From Acidimicrobiales bacterium (GTDB lineage: Bacteria; Actinomycetota; Acidimicrobiia; Acidimicrobiales; Acidimicrobilacustridaceae): a DNA stretch of 23,441 bases. The stretch is taken from NCBI GenBank assembly GCA_023261915.1, contig JALRFT010000118.1, forward strand, positions 1 to 23,441. The letters run 5' to 3'. Below the pieces are notes generated by a model. The model saw only the letters and a list, made by a program, of their open reading frames with translations, was not told the origin of the DNA and did no database searches. Positions 1 through 7,427 of the stretch are shown piece after piece (within the stretch, counting starts at the first letter, position 1; every line of letters begins with the position of its first letter). The position numbers and the translations under genes were made by a program.

Positions 1-2
1 TG

Positions 3-680
3 ATCGGTGACGACGACACCCACATCAAGCGCATCGTGTTCGGCCCGCCCCTGCTGCCCCGGGTGGTGCTCGCCGACGCCGAGGTGACCGTCGGATTGCC
101 GGCCGCCATCACTGCCGCCACCGGGATGGATGCCCTCACCCACAACGTGGAGGCCTACCTGGCCCGGAACTGGCACCCCATCTGTGACGGCATCGCCCTT
201 GAGGGGCTGCGACTCGTGGCCGACAATCTGGCCCGGGCGGTGGACGTCCCTGACGATCTCGACGCCCGGGGCGGGATGCTCATGGGATCGATGATGGGTG
301 CGGTGGCGTTCCAAAAGGGGCTCGGGGTGGTGCATTCGTGTGCCCACGCTCTGGGCACGGTGGCCGACGTCCACCACGGTCTGGCGAACGCCGTCATGAT
401 CGACACCGCCCTCGGGTTCAACGTTGCGAGCGTGCCGGAACGCTTCGCCACCATGTCCGCCGTGGTGGGGTGTGGCCCCGGCCCCGACGGTTTCCTGCAG
501 TGGCTGACCGACCTGAAGGACATCGTCGGTATTCCCGCTGATCTCACTGCCCTAGGAATCGATCGGTCGCTTTCTGATCGTCTGGTTGCGGTGGCGGTGG
601 CCGACGTCTGTCACGCCAACAATCCCCGACCGGTTGGCCGGGACGACTTCGCTGACTTGTTCAGCCGGGCCTTCGGGTGA
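3..680 (+). CDS. Iron-containing (group III) alcohol dehydrogenase, 5' end missing
   Basis: This is the C-terminal part of a metal-dependent NAD(P) alcohol dehydrogenase of the FucO/iron-ADH family. The frame is open from the window edge, so the N-terminal nucleotide-binding half lies outside; a GTG at 36 is internal and not the true start. The sequence shows GMDALTH (the family's Asp and His metal ligands), then GVVHSCAHALG and DVHHGLANA, which carry the other two metal-binding histidines, and the late CHANNPRP motif. It is the first visible gene of an operon: its TGA overlaps the GTG of the next gene by four bases. Beside a gamma-glutamyl hydrolase and an aldehyde dehydrogenase, it probably oxidises the alcohol group of a gamma-glutamylated amino alcohol. 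A 4-hydroxybutyrate dehydrogenase role is an alternative. The family is certain; the substrate is inference. Confidence 0.9.
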   Translation: MGDDDTHIKRIVFGPPLLPRVVLADAEVTVGLPAAITAATGMDALTHNVEAYLARNWHPICDGIALEGLRLVADNLARAVDVPDDLDARGGMLMGSMMGAVAFQKGLGVVHSCAHALGTVADVHHGLANAVMIDTALGFNVASVPERFATMSAVVGCGPGPDGFLQWLTDLKDIVGIPADLTALGIDRSLSDRLVAVAVADVCHANNPRPVGRDDFADLFSRAFG

Positions 681-1501
681 GTGACGGCAACCCGGGTCGC
701 CTGCGGGTGGGGTTGTCGGCCAACCTGCTCGTGCCCGACCCTGACCGCCGTTTCTACCCGCATTCCACGCTCGCCTACGCCGAGGATTGGATGACCCGGC
801 TGTTCGCCCGGGCCGGGGCGCTCGTGTTCATCGTGCCGTTCCCCGACGGGTCGCCAACGGCTCCCGGCCTTGACGAGGTGGTGGATGAACTCGACGCCGT
901 GGTGATGACCGGTGGCGCTGACGTGGCGCCCGAGACCTACGGCGAGGAGCCGCTGGAACCGCAATGGGCGGGACAGCGGGAACGTGACGTGTACGAGATC
1001 GACCTGGTGCGGGCCGCCCTCGAGTCGGGCACCCCGGTGCTCGGCATCTGTCGGGGCCACCAACTCCTCAACGTCGCCCTCGGCGGGACCCTCTTCCAGG
1101 ACATCGCCACCCAGACGGGTTCGGCGCTCGACCACCGGTCCCAAGAGCGCTATCACCACAACCGCCACGACATCTCTTTCGTCGACGGCTCAGGCCTTGC
1201 CGCTCTCTATCCGGGCCGCACCGGCGGATCGGTGAACTCCGTCCACCACCAGGCCATCGCCACGCTGGCCCCGTCGCTGGTAGTGGAGGCCACGTGTCCT
1301 CTCGACGGCATCGTTGAGGCGGTGCGACTCGAGGGCAGCGCCCCGGGAGCGGATCGTTGGGCAGTTGGTGTGCAGTGGCACCCGGAGTTCGACGCCGCCG
1401 CCGAGGCCGAGGGCGACCTTCCCGCCGACGCCCTCGACGCCACCCCCATCGTCGAGGAGTTCCTCGCTGCCGCCCGCCACGTCCGGGAGCGGCGATCGTG
1501 A
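677..1501 (+). CDS. Gamma-glutamyl-gamma-aminobutyrate hydrolase family protein (peptidase C26, PuuD-like)
   Basis: This 274-residue protein is a class I glutamine-amidotransferase-fold hydrolase that removes gamma-glutamyl groups from small amines or amino acids. The nucleophile is Cys125 in GICRGHQ, and the rest of the triad is His235 and Glu237 in QWHPEF. The oxyanion-hole region is MTGGADVAPE near residue 80. Length and motif order are normal for peptidase C26. The GTG start overlaps the preceding TGA (GTGA), and its own stop overlaps the aldehyde dehydrogenase start in the same way, so the three genes are probably translationally coupled. In polyamine or ethanolamine degradation this enzyme does the last step, releasing glutamate. 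The exact substrate cannot be read from the sequence. Confidence 0.9.
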   Translation: MSDGNPGRLRVGLSANLLVPDPDRRFYPHSTLAYAEDWMTRLFARAGALVFIVPFPDGSPTAPGLDEVVDELDAVVMTGGADVAPETYGEEPLEPQWAGQRERDVYEIDLVRAALESGTPVLGICRGHQLLNVALGGTLFQDIATQTGSALDHRSQERYHHNRHDISFVDGSGLAALYPGRTGGSVNSVHHQAIATLAPSLVVEATCPLDGIVEAVRLEGSAPGADRWAVGVQWHPEFDAAAEAEGDLPADALDATPIVEEFLAAARHVRERRS

Positions 1502-2877
1502 GCTCCTCGCTGGTGGTGCGCAATCCGGCCACCGACACCGTGGTCGCCGAAGTGGACTGCACTACCACCGACGGGCTCGTCTCAATGCTGGAGGGTGCCC
1601 GGGGCGCGCAGCGGGCGTGGGCCCGGGTGCCGGTCGGTGAGCGCTGTGCGGTGCTCGATCGTTTCGCTGATCTCGTGATCGACCGGGTGAATGCTCTGGC
1701 CGACGTGTTGACCTCGGAGACGGGCAAACCGGTCACCCAGGCCCGCAACGAGGTGGCCGCCACCGTGGACCGGATCCGGTTCTTCACCTCCCACGCCGCC
1801 GACGCCCTCGCCGATGTTGTCGTGGCCGATGACGACGCCATGCGCGAAGTCATCGTGCGTGAACCCGTCGGAGTGGTGGCCAACATCTCGGCGTGGAACT
1901 ACCCGTGGTTCGTCGGGTCCAACGTGTTCGTTCCGGCCCTGGTGGCCGGCAACGCCGTGTTGTACAAGCCGTCGGAGTTCTCGACGCTCACGGGTGTGGC
2001 CATGGGGGAGTTGCTCACCGAGGCCGGACTGCCCGACGGACTCTTCTCCGTGGTGGTCGGTGCCGGTGAGGTCGGCGCAGCGATGCTTGAACTCGACATC
2101 GACCAGGTGGCCTTCACCGGCTCGTATGCCACCGGTCGTCGCATCGCCGAGACCGTGGCGCCGCGCCTCGTGCCGGTCCAGCTCGAACTCGGGGGCAAGG
2201 ACCCGGTGTATGTCACCGACGATGTCGACGTCGCTACCGCGGCTGCCGGTCTCGCCGACGGTGCTTTCTACAACAACGGCCAGTCGTGTTGTTCGGTGGA
2301 ACGCATCTACGTGCACCGTGACGTGGCGGATGCCTTCATCGAGCGTTTCGTGGCCGAGGTCGACGGGTTCACCATGGGCGATCCGACTGATGAGCGCACC
2401 TACCTCGGTCCCCTGACCCGTCCCCAGCAGGCAGCCGTGCTCGCCGAGCAGGTCGCTGACGCCGTTGCCGGAGGGGGCACGGTGATTCGGGGCGGCAGTC
2501 TCGTGGATCGCGGGACGGGAACGTGGTTCGCTCCGACCGTGGTGGTGGGAGTGGGTGAAGATCGGGCGGTCATGCGCGACGAGTCGTTCGGTCCCATCGT
2601 GGGGATTGCTGTGGTCGCCGATGACGACGAGGCCGTGCAGCGAATGAACGCCACGACCTTCGGGCTCACGGCTGGTGTCTACTGCCGAGACGAGGGGCGC
2701 GCCCGGGCGCTGTTGGCGCAACTCGACGCCGGAACCGCCTACTGGAACTGTTGTGATCGGGTGAGTCCGCGCCTGCCATGGTCAGGCCGCGGACACTCGG
2801 GACTCGGACTGACGCTGTCGGTGGAGGGCATCGTGGCCTTCACGATGCCCAAGGCCTACCACTTGCGACAGCCCTGA
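1498..2877 (+). CDS. NAD(P)-dependent aldehyde dehydrogenase
   Basis: This cytosolic ALDH-superfamily enzyme of 459 residues oxidises an aldehyde to its acid. The open frame runs further upstream, but the GTG at 1498 overlaps the previous stop by four bases and gives a normal N-terminus (VVRNPATDTVV). Visible motifs are the cofactor-pocket segment SAWNYPW near 131-137, the KPSE loop at 157-160, the nucleotide-fold FTGS at 206-209, the general base Glu230 in LELGGKDP, and the catalytic Cys264 in GQSCCSVER. In this operon it probably oxidises a gamma-glutamyl aldehyde before the hydrolase acts; succinate-semialdehyde is another possible substrate. Its last 38 bases overlap the tail of the convergent DUF2332 gene. 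Confidence 0.92.
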   Translation: MSSSLVVRNPATDTVVAEVDCTTTDGLVSMLEGARGAQRAWARVPVGERCAVLDRFADLVIDRVNALADVLTSETGKPVTQARNEVAATVDRIRFFTSHAADALADVVVADDDAMREVIVREPVGVVANISAWNYPWFVGSNVFVPALVAGNAVLYKPSEFSTLTGVAMGELLTEAGLPDGLFSVVVGAGEVGAAMLELDIDQVAFTGSYATGRRIAETVAPRLVPVQLELGGKDPVYVTDDVDVATAAAGLADGAFYNNGQSCCSVERIYVHRDVADAFIERFVAEVDGFTMGDPTDERTYLGPLTRPQQAAVLAEQVADAVAGGGTVIRGGSLVDRGTGTWFAPTVVVGVGEDRAVMRDESFGPIVGIAVVADDDEAVQRMNATTFGLTAGVYCRDEGRARALLAQLDAGTAYWNCCDRVSPRLPWSGRGHSGLGLTLSVEGIVAFTMPKAYHLRQP

Positions 2878-3868
2878 GTTCGTGTCCGTGGGAGTTGCCC
2901 ACCACGAGGACCTCCCGCCGCGGTTCGCTCCCGCCGTCCCACCGCTCCACCACGAGCTCGAACTGCTCGGGACCGTCGGGGCCGGGTTCCCAACTCACGT
3001 GCCACAACGGCGCGTCGGGCGTGGCTCCCGAGCCGATGGCAGCGAGTCGAGCGGTCACGGCATTCCTGGTGGGGGCGTCGAGGTAGGGCCACACGGCGCT
3101 GTGCCACACCACGGTGGTGAGACCGGTGGCAACCTCGATCGTGTTAAGAAACTCGACCACGTCAGCGGCCACCATCGTGGCCGGCACGTCGGTGGCGACC
3201 CGCATGGCCTCACCGAGGGCGGCAAAGCGGTCCACGTCATCGAGCCACACGAATCCCGACAGCCACAGCCGCCCGTCCGCTGACGTTGGGTCCACGGGCG
3301 CAAGGTCACATCCCAACCGCTCAACGATCTCCGGCAGGGGGCCGACCTCGAGATCGGCGTCCCCCGGTAGTCGGTCACAGCGAAGGTTCAGTCCGGCCGA
3401 CGCCCCCAGCTCAATGAGTCGAACGGGGGAGACACACCCGCTCAGCGCGATCCGTAGCGCCCGGGACCGTCCCACCTCGTTCGTCTGGGGGATGGCGGCG
3501 AGCGCCGCGGCCATAGCGGCCGGGTCGCTCACGACGGCAGTGACGACGGCGTCACGGAAAGCAGCCACGGCCGAGGTCGGGTCGGGAGCCGCGAACGGGC
3601 TGGTGCCACCAAGGGTGGGAGCGTTGATGGCGACACCGGGAGCACGTCGGGTGATGGCCATGCGGTGCACGAGTCCCATGACCCGCAACCCGACCCAGTC
3701 ACCGGTTCGCACTCGGGCCGGCAGCAGGGCCTCGGTGGGTCCGTTGGCTTCAAGGTCATCGGCCACGGCGTCACACACCGTGGCGGCGATCGGTGAACCT
3801 TTCGAGCGGCAGTAGTCAGCCTGCCACCGCAGGGCGACGGCCGTGCCCACGAGGTCGTGATCGCTCAC
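2840..3868 (-). CDS. DUF2332 family protein, possibly methyltransferase-like
   Basis: This 342-residue soluble protein belongs to the DUF2332 family, whose function is unknown. Family hallmarks are QTNEVGRS at 128-135, the LIELGASAGLNL segment at 151-162, and a tryptophan-rich WHSAVWPYL stretch in the C-terminal half. The 151-162 segment resembles the glycine-rich SAM-binding motif I of Rossmann methyltransferases, so a methyltransferase-like fold is possible, but this is inference. The GTG start at 3868 overlaps the copZ stop (GTGA), making it the third gene of the copA-copZ unit. Its 3' end overlaps the convergent aldehyde dehydrogenase by 38 bases. No signal peptide or membrane segment is visible. 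Confidence 0.82.
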   Translation of the reverse strand: MSDHDLVGTAVALRWQADYCRSKGSPIAATVCDAVADDLEANGPTEALLPARVRTGDWVGLRVMGLVHRMAITRRAPGVAINAPTLGGTSPFAAPDPTSAVAAFRDAVVTAVVSDPAAMAAALAAIPQTNEVGRSRALRIALSGCVSPVRLIELGASAGLNLRCDRLPGDADLEVGPLPEIVERLGCDLAPVDPTSADGRLWLSGFVWLDDVDRFAALGEAMRVATDVPATMVAADVVEFLNTIEVATGLTTVVWHSAVWPYLDAPTRNAVTARLAAIGSGATPDAPLWHVSWEPGPDGPEQFELVVERWDGGSEPRREVLVVGNSHGHELRAVASGRPWAS

Positions 3869-4071
3869 CGAACACCGGCGACCTCATAGCCGGCCTCATC
3901 AATGGCGGCACGCACCACCTCGACGTCGACATCGCCGGCGACGGTGACGGTGCGGGCGTCAACGTCGACGACGACCGAGTCCACCTCGGTCACGGCGCCG
4001 ACCTCTGATTCGATGGCGGCCTTGCAGTGGCCGCACGAGATACCGGGTACGTCGTAGGTGCGCGTGGTCAT
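3865..4071 (-). CDS. copZ: CopZ-like heavy-metal-associated copper chaperone
   Basis: This 68-residue protein is a single HMA domain. It has the metal-binding motif GISCGHC with Cys13 and Cys16 and the usual beta-alpha-beta-beta-alpha-beta length. Such chaperones carry Cu(I) in the cytoplasm and hand it to the P-type ATPase. The ATG overlaps the copA stop (ATGA), and its own stop overlaps the DUF2332 start, so all three are likely made from one transcript. It is acidic and valine-rich, as many CopZ proteins are. The metal is inferred from the neighbour, whose membrane motifs indicate Cu(I). Confidence 0.9.
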   Translation of the reverse strand: MTTRTYDVPGISCGHCKAAIESEVGAVTEVDSVVVDVDARTVTVAGDVDVEVVRAAIDEAGYEVAGVR

Positions 4072-6344
4072 GAGTGTGCCTCCTGGGGCTGGATTGACGG
4101 GGCTGTCGATGCGACAGGTCGCGGAAGGAATCCGGGGGTGTTCCGGTAGCCGGCGAAGCGTCGGAGTCGGAGACTGTTGGTCACCACGAACACCGATGAG
4201 AACCCCATGGCTCCGGCAGCGATCATGGGGTTGAGTACCCCGGCGGCGGCGAGTGGGATGGCGGCTGTGTTGTAGGCGAAGGCCCAGAACAAGTTGGCCT
4301 TGATGGTGGCGAGCGTGCGGCGCGACAGGGCCACGGCGTCGGCGGCGCTGCGAAGGTCGCCGCCCACCAGTGTCAGGTCGGAGGCTTCCACGGCCACGTC
4401 GGCCCCCGTCCCAATGGCGATGCCGAGATCAGCCGTGGCGAGGGCCGGCGCATCATTGATGCCATCCCCCACCATCGCCACCCGGTGACCGGCGGCCTGA
4501 CGGGCCGTGATCTCCGCCACCTTGCCGTCGGGGAGCACCCCGGCAACCACCTCGTCGATACCGACTTCGGCGGCCACGGCTCGGGCCGTGCGTTCGTTGT
4601 CACCGGTGACGAGGATGACCTCAAGACCGAGGTCCCGCAGTGCTGCCACCGCTTCGGCGGAGGTGTCCTTGATCCGGTCGGCCACCACGAACACACCCTG
4701 AGCGGTGAGGCGACCAGCGATGTCCCAACCGGCGAGCACTGCCGTGTGGCCCCGCTCTTCAGCAGTGGTGGCGGCATCGACGAGGGATGGGGGCACCTCG
4801 TCGAAGAGGCGGGCTCGCCCGACGGTCACGTCGAAACCCTCGGTGGTGGCGCGTGCGCCGAGACCAACCAGGTTGGTGAACCCGTCGGCCTCACCACTGG
4901 CGTCACCGGAAGCGGCGATGGCCCGAGCCACCGGATGTTCACTGCGACGCTCCACGGCAGCGGCCCGACGAACCACCTCGTCACGATCGGCCTCGTCGGC
5001 GACCACGACGTCGATGACGGTCATGCGTCCCTCGGTGAGCGTGCCGGTCTTGTCGAGCACGGCCACGTCCACGGCGCGTGTCGCTTCGAGTACCTCGCCG
5101 CCCTTGATGATGATGCCCAGCTGGGCACCCCGACCGGTGCCGACCATGATGGCCGTGGGGGTGGCGAGGCCCAGCGCACACGGGCAGGCGATGATGAGTA
5201 CGGCGACGGCGGCGGTGAACGCCTCGGTGGCGGCGTGACCGGTAACGAGCCACCCCACGAGGGTGCCGACAGCAATGATGAGCACAACCGGGACGAACAC
5301 TCCCGACACCCGGTCAGCGAGTCGGGCCACCGCCGCCCGACTGCCCTGGGCCTCCTCGACCAGTCGCACGATCTGGGACAGCGTGGTGTCGGCACCAACC
5401 CGGGTGGCTTCCACCACGAGGAACCCGTGATCGTTGACGCAGGCTCCGATCACTTCGTCGCCGACCCCGACTTCAACGGGGACCGGTTCACCCGAGACCA
5501 TTGAGGTGTCGACAGCACTGTGCCCCTCGACCACCACGCCGTCAGTGGGGATGCGCTCGCCGGGACGGACCTCGAAGCGATCACCGACCTCGAGGCTCGC
5601 AGCCGGGATCTCCGATCCGTCGACGAGTCGGGCGGTGGCGGCACCCAGTGTGGCGAGGGCCCGGATGGCGTCGCCCGAGCGGCGACGGGCCCGGGCCTCG
5701 AACCATCGACCCAACAGGATCAGGGTGATGATCACCCCGGCCGTCTCGAAGTACACGTGGGCCGTGTCGCTCGAGGTCATCGACAACATGCCGCTGTGAT
5801 CGGCGTCGGCGGCGTCGAGGGCCACGAGCGCCACCGTCGACCACCCCCAGGCGGCCAGCGTGCCGAGGGAGACCAGCGTGTCCATGGTCGCCGTGCCATG
5901 CCGCAGGTTCAGTGCCGCTGCCCGGTGGAACCGTGCCCCACACCACCACACCACGGGTGTGGACAGGGCGAACGCCAGCCACTGCCAGCCCGCAAACATG
6001 AGAGGCGGCACCATGGAGATCAACACCAACGGCACCGTGAGAGCCACCGCCACCCCCAACCGTCGGCCGAGGGCCCGACGGTTGGCCTCAGCCACCTCGG
6101 CCGGGCCGGCCGCCCCGTCAACAGGCACCTGATAACCGAGCGATTCAATGGTGGCGCGCAGCTGTTCGACTCCGACGACATCAGGATCGAAACGCACCAC
6201 GGCCCGTTCCGTGGCGAGGTTCACGTCGGCGTCGCTGACACCTTCAACCTTGTTGAGACTGCGACCGATCCGGTTGGCGCAGGCAGCACAGGTCATGCCC
6301 TCCACGGGCAGGTCCACGCGCTGGGTGCCGGTGTCGGTCGCCAT
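4068..6344 (-). CDS. copA: Copper-translocating P1B-type ATPase CopA
   Basis: This 758-residue inner-membrane pump exports Cu(I) from the cytoplasm using ATP. It has one N-terminal HMA domain with Cys19 and Cys22 (MTCAAC), transmembrane helices from about residue 95, and an actuator domain with SGEP at 284-287. The CPC metal site is at 387-389, the phosphorylated Asp431 is in DKTGT, the HP nucleotide motif is at 470-471, and GDGIND is at 626-631. The last helices carry YN (691-692) and M713 with SS (716-717), the combination typical of the P1B-1 Cu(I) class. It leads the operon with copZ and DUF2332. A TAGCCT box ends six bases before the ATG, suggesting a leaderless transcript. No CsoR or CueR regulator gene is visible nearby. 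Confidence 0.95.
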   Translation of the reverse strand: MATDTGTQRVDLPVEGMTCAACANRIGRSLNKVEGVSDADVNLATERAVVRFDPDVVGVEQLRATIESLGYQVPVDGAAGPAEVAEANRRALGRRLGVAVALTVPLVLISMVPPLMFAGWQWLAFALSTPVVWWCGARFHRAAALNLRHGTATMDTLVSLGTLAAWGWSTVALVALDAADADHSGMLSMTSSDTAHVYFETAGVIITLILLGRWFEARARRRSGDAIRALATLGAATARLVDGSEIPAASLEVGDRFEVRPGERIPTDGVVVEGHSAVDTSMVSGEPVPVEVGVGDEVIGACVNDHGFLVVEATRVGADTTLSQIVRLVEEAQGSRAAVARLADRVSGVFVPVVLIIAVGTLVGWLVTGHAATEAFTAAVAVLIIACPCALGLATPTAIMVGTGRGAQLGIIIKGGEVLEATRAVDVAVLDKTGTLTEGRMTVIDVVVADEADRDEVVRRAAAVERRSEHPVARAIAASGDASGEADGFTNLVGLGARATTEGFDVTVGRARLFDEVPPSLVDAATTAEERGHTAVLAGWDIAGRLTAQGVFVVADRIKDTSAEAVAALRDLGLEVILVTGDNERTARAVAAEVGIDEVVAGVLPDGKVAEITARQAAGHRVAMVGDGINDAPALATADLGIAIGTGADVAVEASDLTLVGGDLRSAADAVALSRRTLATIKANLFWAFAYNTAAIPLAAAGVLNPMIAAGAMGFSSVFVVTNSLRLRRFAGYRNTPGFLPRPVASTAPSIQPQEAHS

Positions 6345-6350
6345 GCCCTA

Positions 6351-6356
6351 AGGCTA
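6351..6356 (-). promoter_or_regulatory. Putative -10 box of a leaderless copA promoter
   Basis: On the minus strand TAGCCT is followed by six bases (TAGGGC) and then the copA ATG at 6344. A -10 element at this distance would start transcription at the initiation codon. No Shine-Dalgarno sequence is visible. No clear -35 element was found. Confidence 0.45.
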
Positions 6357-6413
6357 CCGGCATCCCCGGTGGGAGCCCATGGGTAGCGAGGGTCGGCGAC
6401 CGTCGGACGGCCC

Positions 6414-7064
6414 TCAGGTTCGGGGCCCCTCTGCGTGCTGGCGTACCCAGGCGTGCATGGCGATGCCCGCGGCCACACCGGCGTTGATGGACCGGGTCGA
6501 GCCGAACTGGGCGATGGCGAGCACCTCGGTGCACGCGTCGCGGGCCTCCTCGCTGAGACCGGGACCCTCCTGACCGAAGACCAGCACACAGGCCTCGGGC
6601 AGCGACGCCGACTCGAGCGGGACCGAACCGGGCAGGATGTCGACCCCCACCAGTGGGAGTCCCTCGGCCGCCGCCCAGTCGACGAGCGAGCTCACCTCGG
6701 GATGGTGGTGGAGGTGTTGGTAGCGGTCGGTGACCATGGCTCCACGTCGGTTCCAGCGGCGCCGCCCCACGATGTGGACAGCGGCGGCGTTGAAGGCGTT
6801 GGCCGTGCGGACGACGGTGCCGATGTTGCGGTCGTGCTGCCAGTTCTCAATGGCCACGTGGAACGGGTGACGGAACTGGTCGAGGTCGGTGACGATCGCC
6901 TCGTTGCGCCAGTATCGGTATCGATCGGCGACGTTGCGACGGTCGCCACCAGCGAGGAGTTCGGGGTCGAACCGGTCGTCATCGGGCCACGGTCCAGACC
7001 ACGGCCCCACGCCAACGGTGCCGACGTCATCATCGTCGTTGGCCTCACCACCCACGGCGTCCAC
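6414..7064 (-). CDS. TrmH/SpoU-family RNA 2'-O-methyltransferase
   Basis: This cytoplasmic SPOUT-superfamily enzyme transfers a methyl group from S-adenosylmethionine to a ribose 2'-OH in tRNA or rRNA. The sequence shows motif 1 (NIGTVVRTANAF), motif 2 (VFGQEGPGLS) and motif 3 (STRSINAGVAAGIAMHAW), which build the knotted SAM pocket. The frame extends to a GTG at 7088. The GTG at 7064 (216 residues) is preferred because a TACCGT box sits exactly six bases before it, as at neighbouring leaderless genes. Using 7088 adds eight residues. The N-terminal 40 residues are acidic and low-complexity. The RNA target cannot be told from the sequence. Confidence 0.88.
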   Translation of the reverse strand: MDAVGGEANDDDDVGTVGVGPWSGPWPDDDRFDPELLAGGDRRNVADRYRYWRNEAIVTDLDQFRHPFHVAIENWQHDRNIGTVVRTANAFNAAAVHIVGRRRWNRRGAMVTDRYQHLHHHPEVSSLVDWAAAEGLPLVGVDILPGSVPLESASLPEACVLVFGQEGPGLSEEARDACTEVLAIAQFGSTRSINAGVAAGIAMHAWVRQHAEGPRT

Positions 7065-7070
7065 GATTCC

Positions 7071-7076
7071 ACGGTA
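7071..7076 (-). promoter_or_regulatory. Putative -10 box of a leaderless TrmH-family promoter
   Basis: Minus-strand TACCGT plus six bases (GGAATC) leads to the GTG at 7064. It lies back to back with the DUF3039 -10 box, only 13 bases away. Confidence 0.4.
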
Positions 7077-7089
7077 GTGGCGCGCCACC

Positions 7090-7095
7090 TACCAT
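7090..7095 (+). promoter_or_regulatory. Putative -10 box of a leaderless DUF3039 promoter
   Basis: TACCAT is followed by GGTTCC and then the GTG at 7102. There is no Shine-Dalgarno sequence, and the region is too short for a leader, so transcription probably starts at the initiation codon. Confidence 0.45.
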
Positions 7096-7101
7096 GGTTC
7101 C

Positions 7102-7359
7102 GTGACCGATCTGCAGGAGTCCGTGCAAACCATTGAACGCCCCGAGGAGCGTCTCGACGATGGTGACAACGAGCGACTCGCCCACATCATTCGCAAGTCG
7201 GACCAGATGCGCGCCTACATCCACGGTGAGGCGGTCACGGCACTGTGTGGGAAGCGATGGGTCCCGACCCGTGACCCGGAGCGCTTCCCGGTGTGTCCGG
7301 AGTGCAAGGTCGTGTTCGACGCCATCACCGGTGGGGCCGGTGGCGGCGAGCGCCGCTGA
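7102..7359 (+). CDS. DUF3039 family small zinc-ribbon-like protein
   Basis: This 85-residue protein matches DUF3039, a conserved and mostly actinobacterial family without an assigned function. The core is ALCGKRWVPTRDPERFPVCP with His41, Cys49, Cys65 and Cys68, which could bind one zinc ion. The first 25 residues are acidic and probably disordered. The GTG start has no ribosome binding site but sits six bases after a TACCAT box. It lies just upstream of lysS on the same strand, and in the opposite direction to the RNA methyltransferase. The role is unknown; a nucleic-acid or protein contact through the zinc ribbon is only a guess. Confidence 0.85.
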   Translation: MTDLQESVQTIERPEERLDDGDNERLAHIIRKSDQMRAYIHGEAVTALCGKRWVPTRDPERFPVCPECKVVFDAITGGAGGGERR

Positions 7360-7414
7360 CCCCGACCGCCGGTCACCCATCCCAACCAGCAACTCCCACC
7401 TCCTCTGCGGACGG

Positions 7415-7420
7415 TAGGGT
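7415..7420 (+). promoter_or_regulatory. Putative -10 box of a leaderless lysS promoter
   Basis: TAGGGT is followed by seven bases (CAGGTCC) and the GTG at 7428. The spacing supports this start and argues against the longer open frame that runs back to 7293 inside the DUF3039 gene. Confidence 0.45.
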
Positions 7421-7427
7421 CAGGTCC

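Noticed and set aside
1582..2721. 379-codon open frame on the minus strand
   Set aside because: It lies wholly antisense to the aldehyde dehydrogenase, whose motifs are complete; the protein is His/Gly/Arg-rich without recognisable domains, as expected of a high-G+C shadow frame.
4485..6386. Long plus-strand open frames (339 and 288 codons)
   Set aside because: Antisense to copA, which has every P-type ATPase motif.
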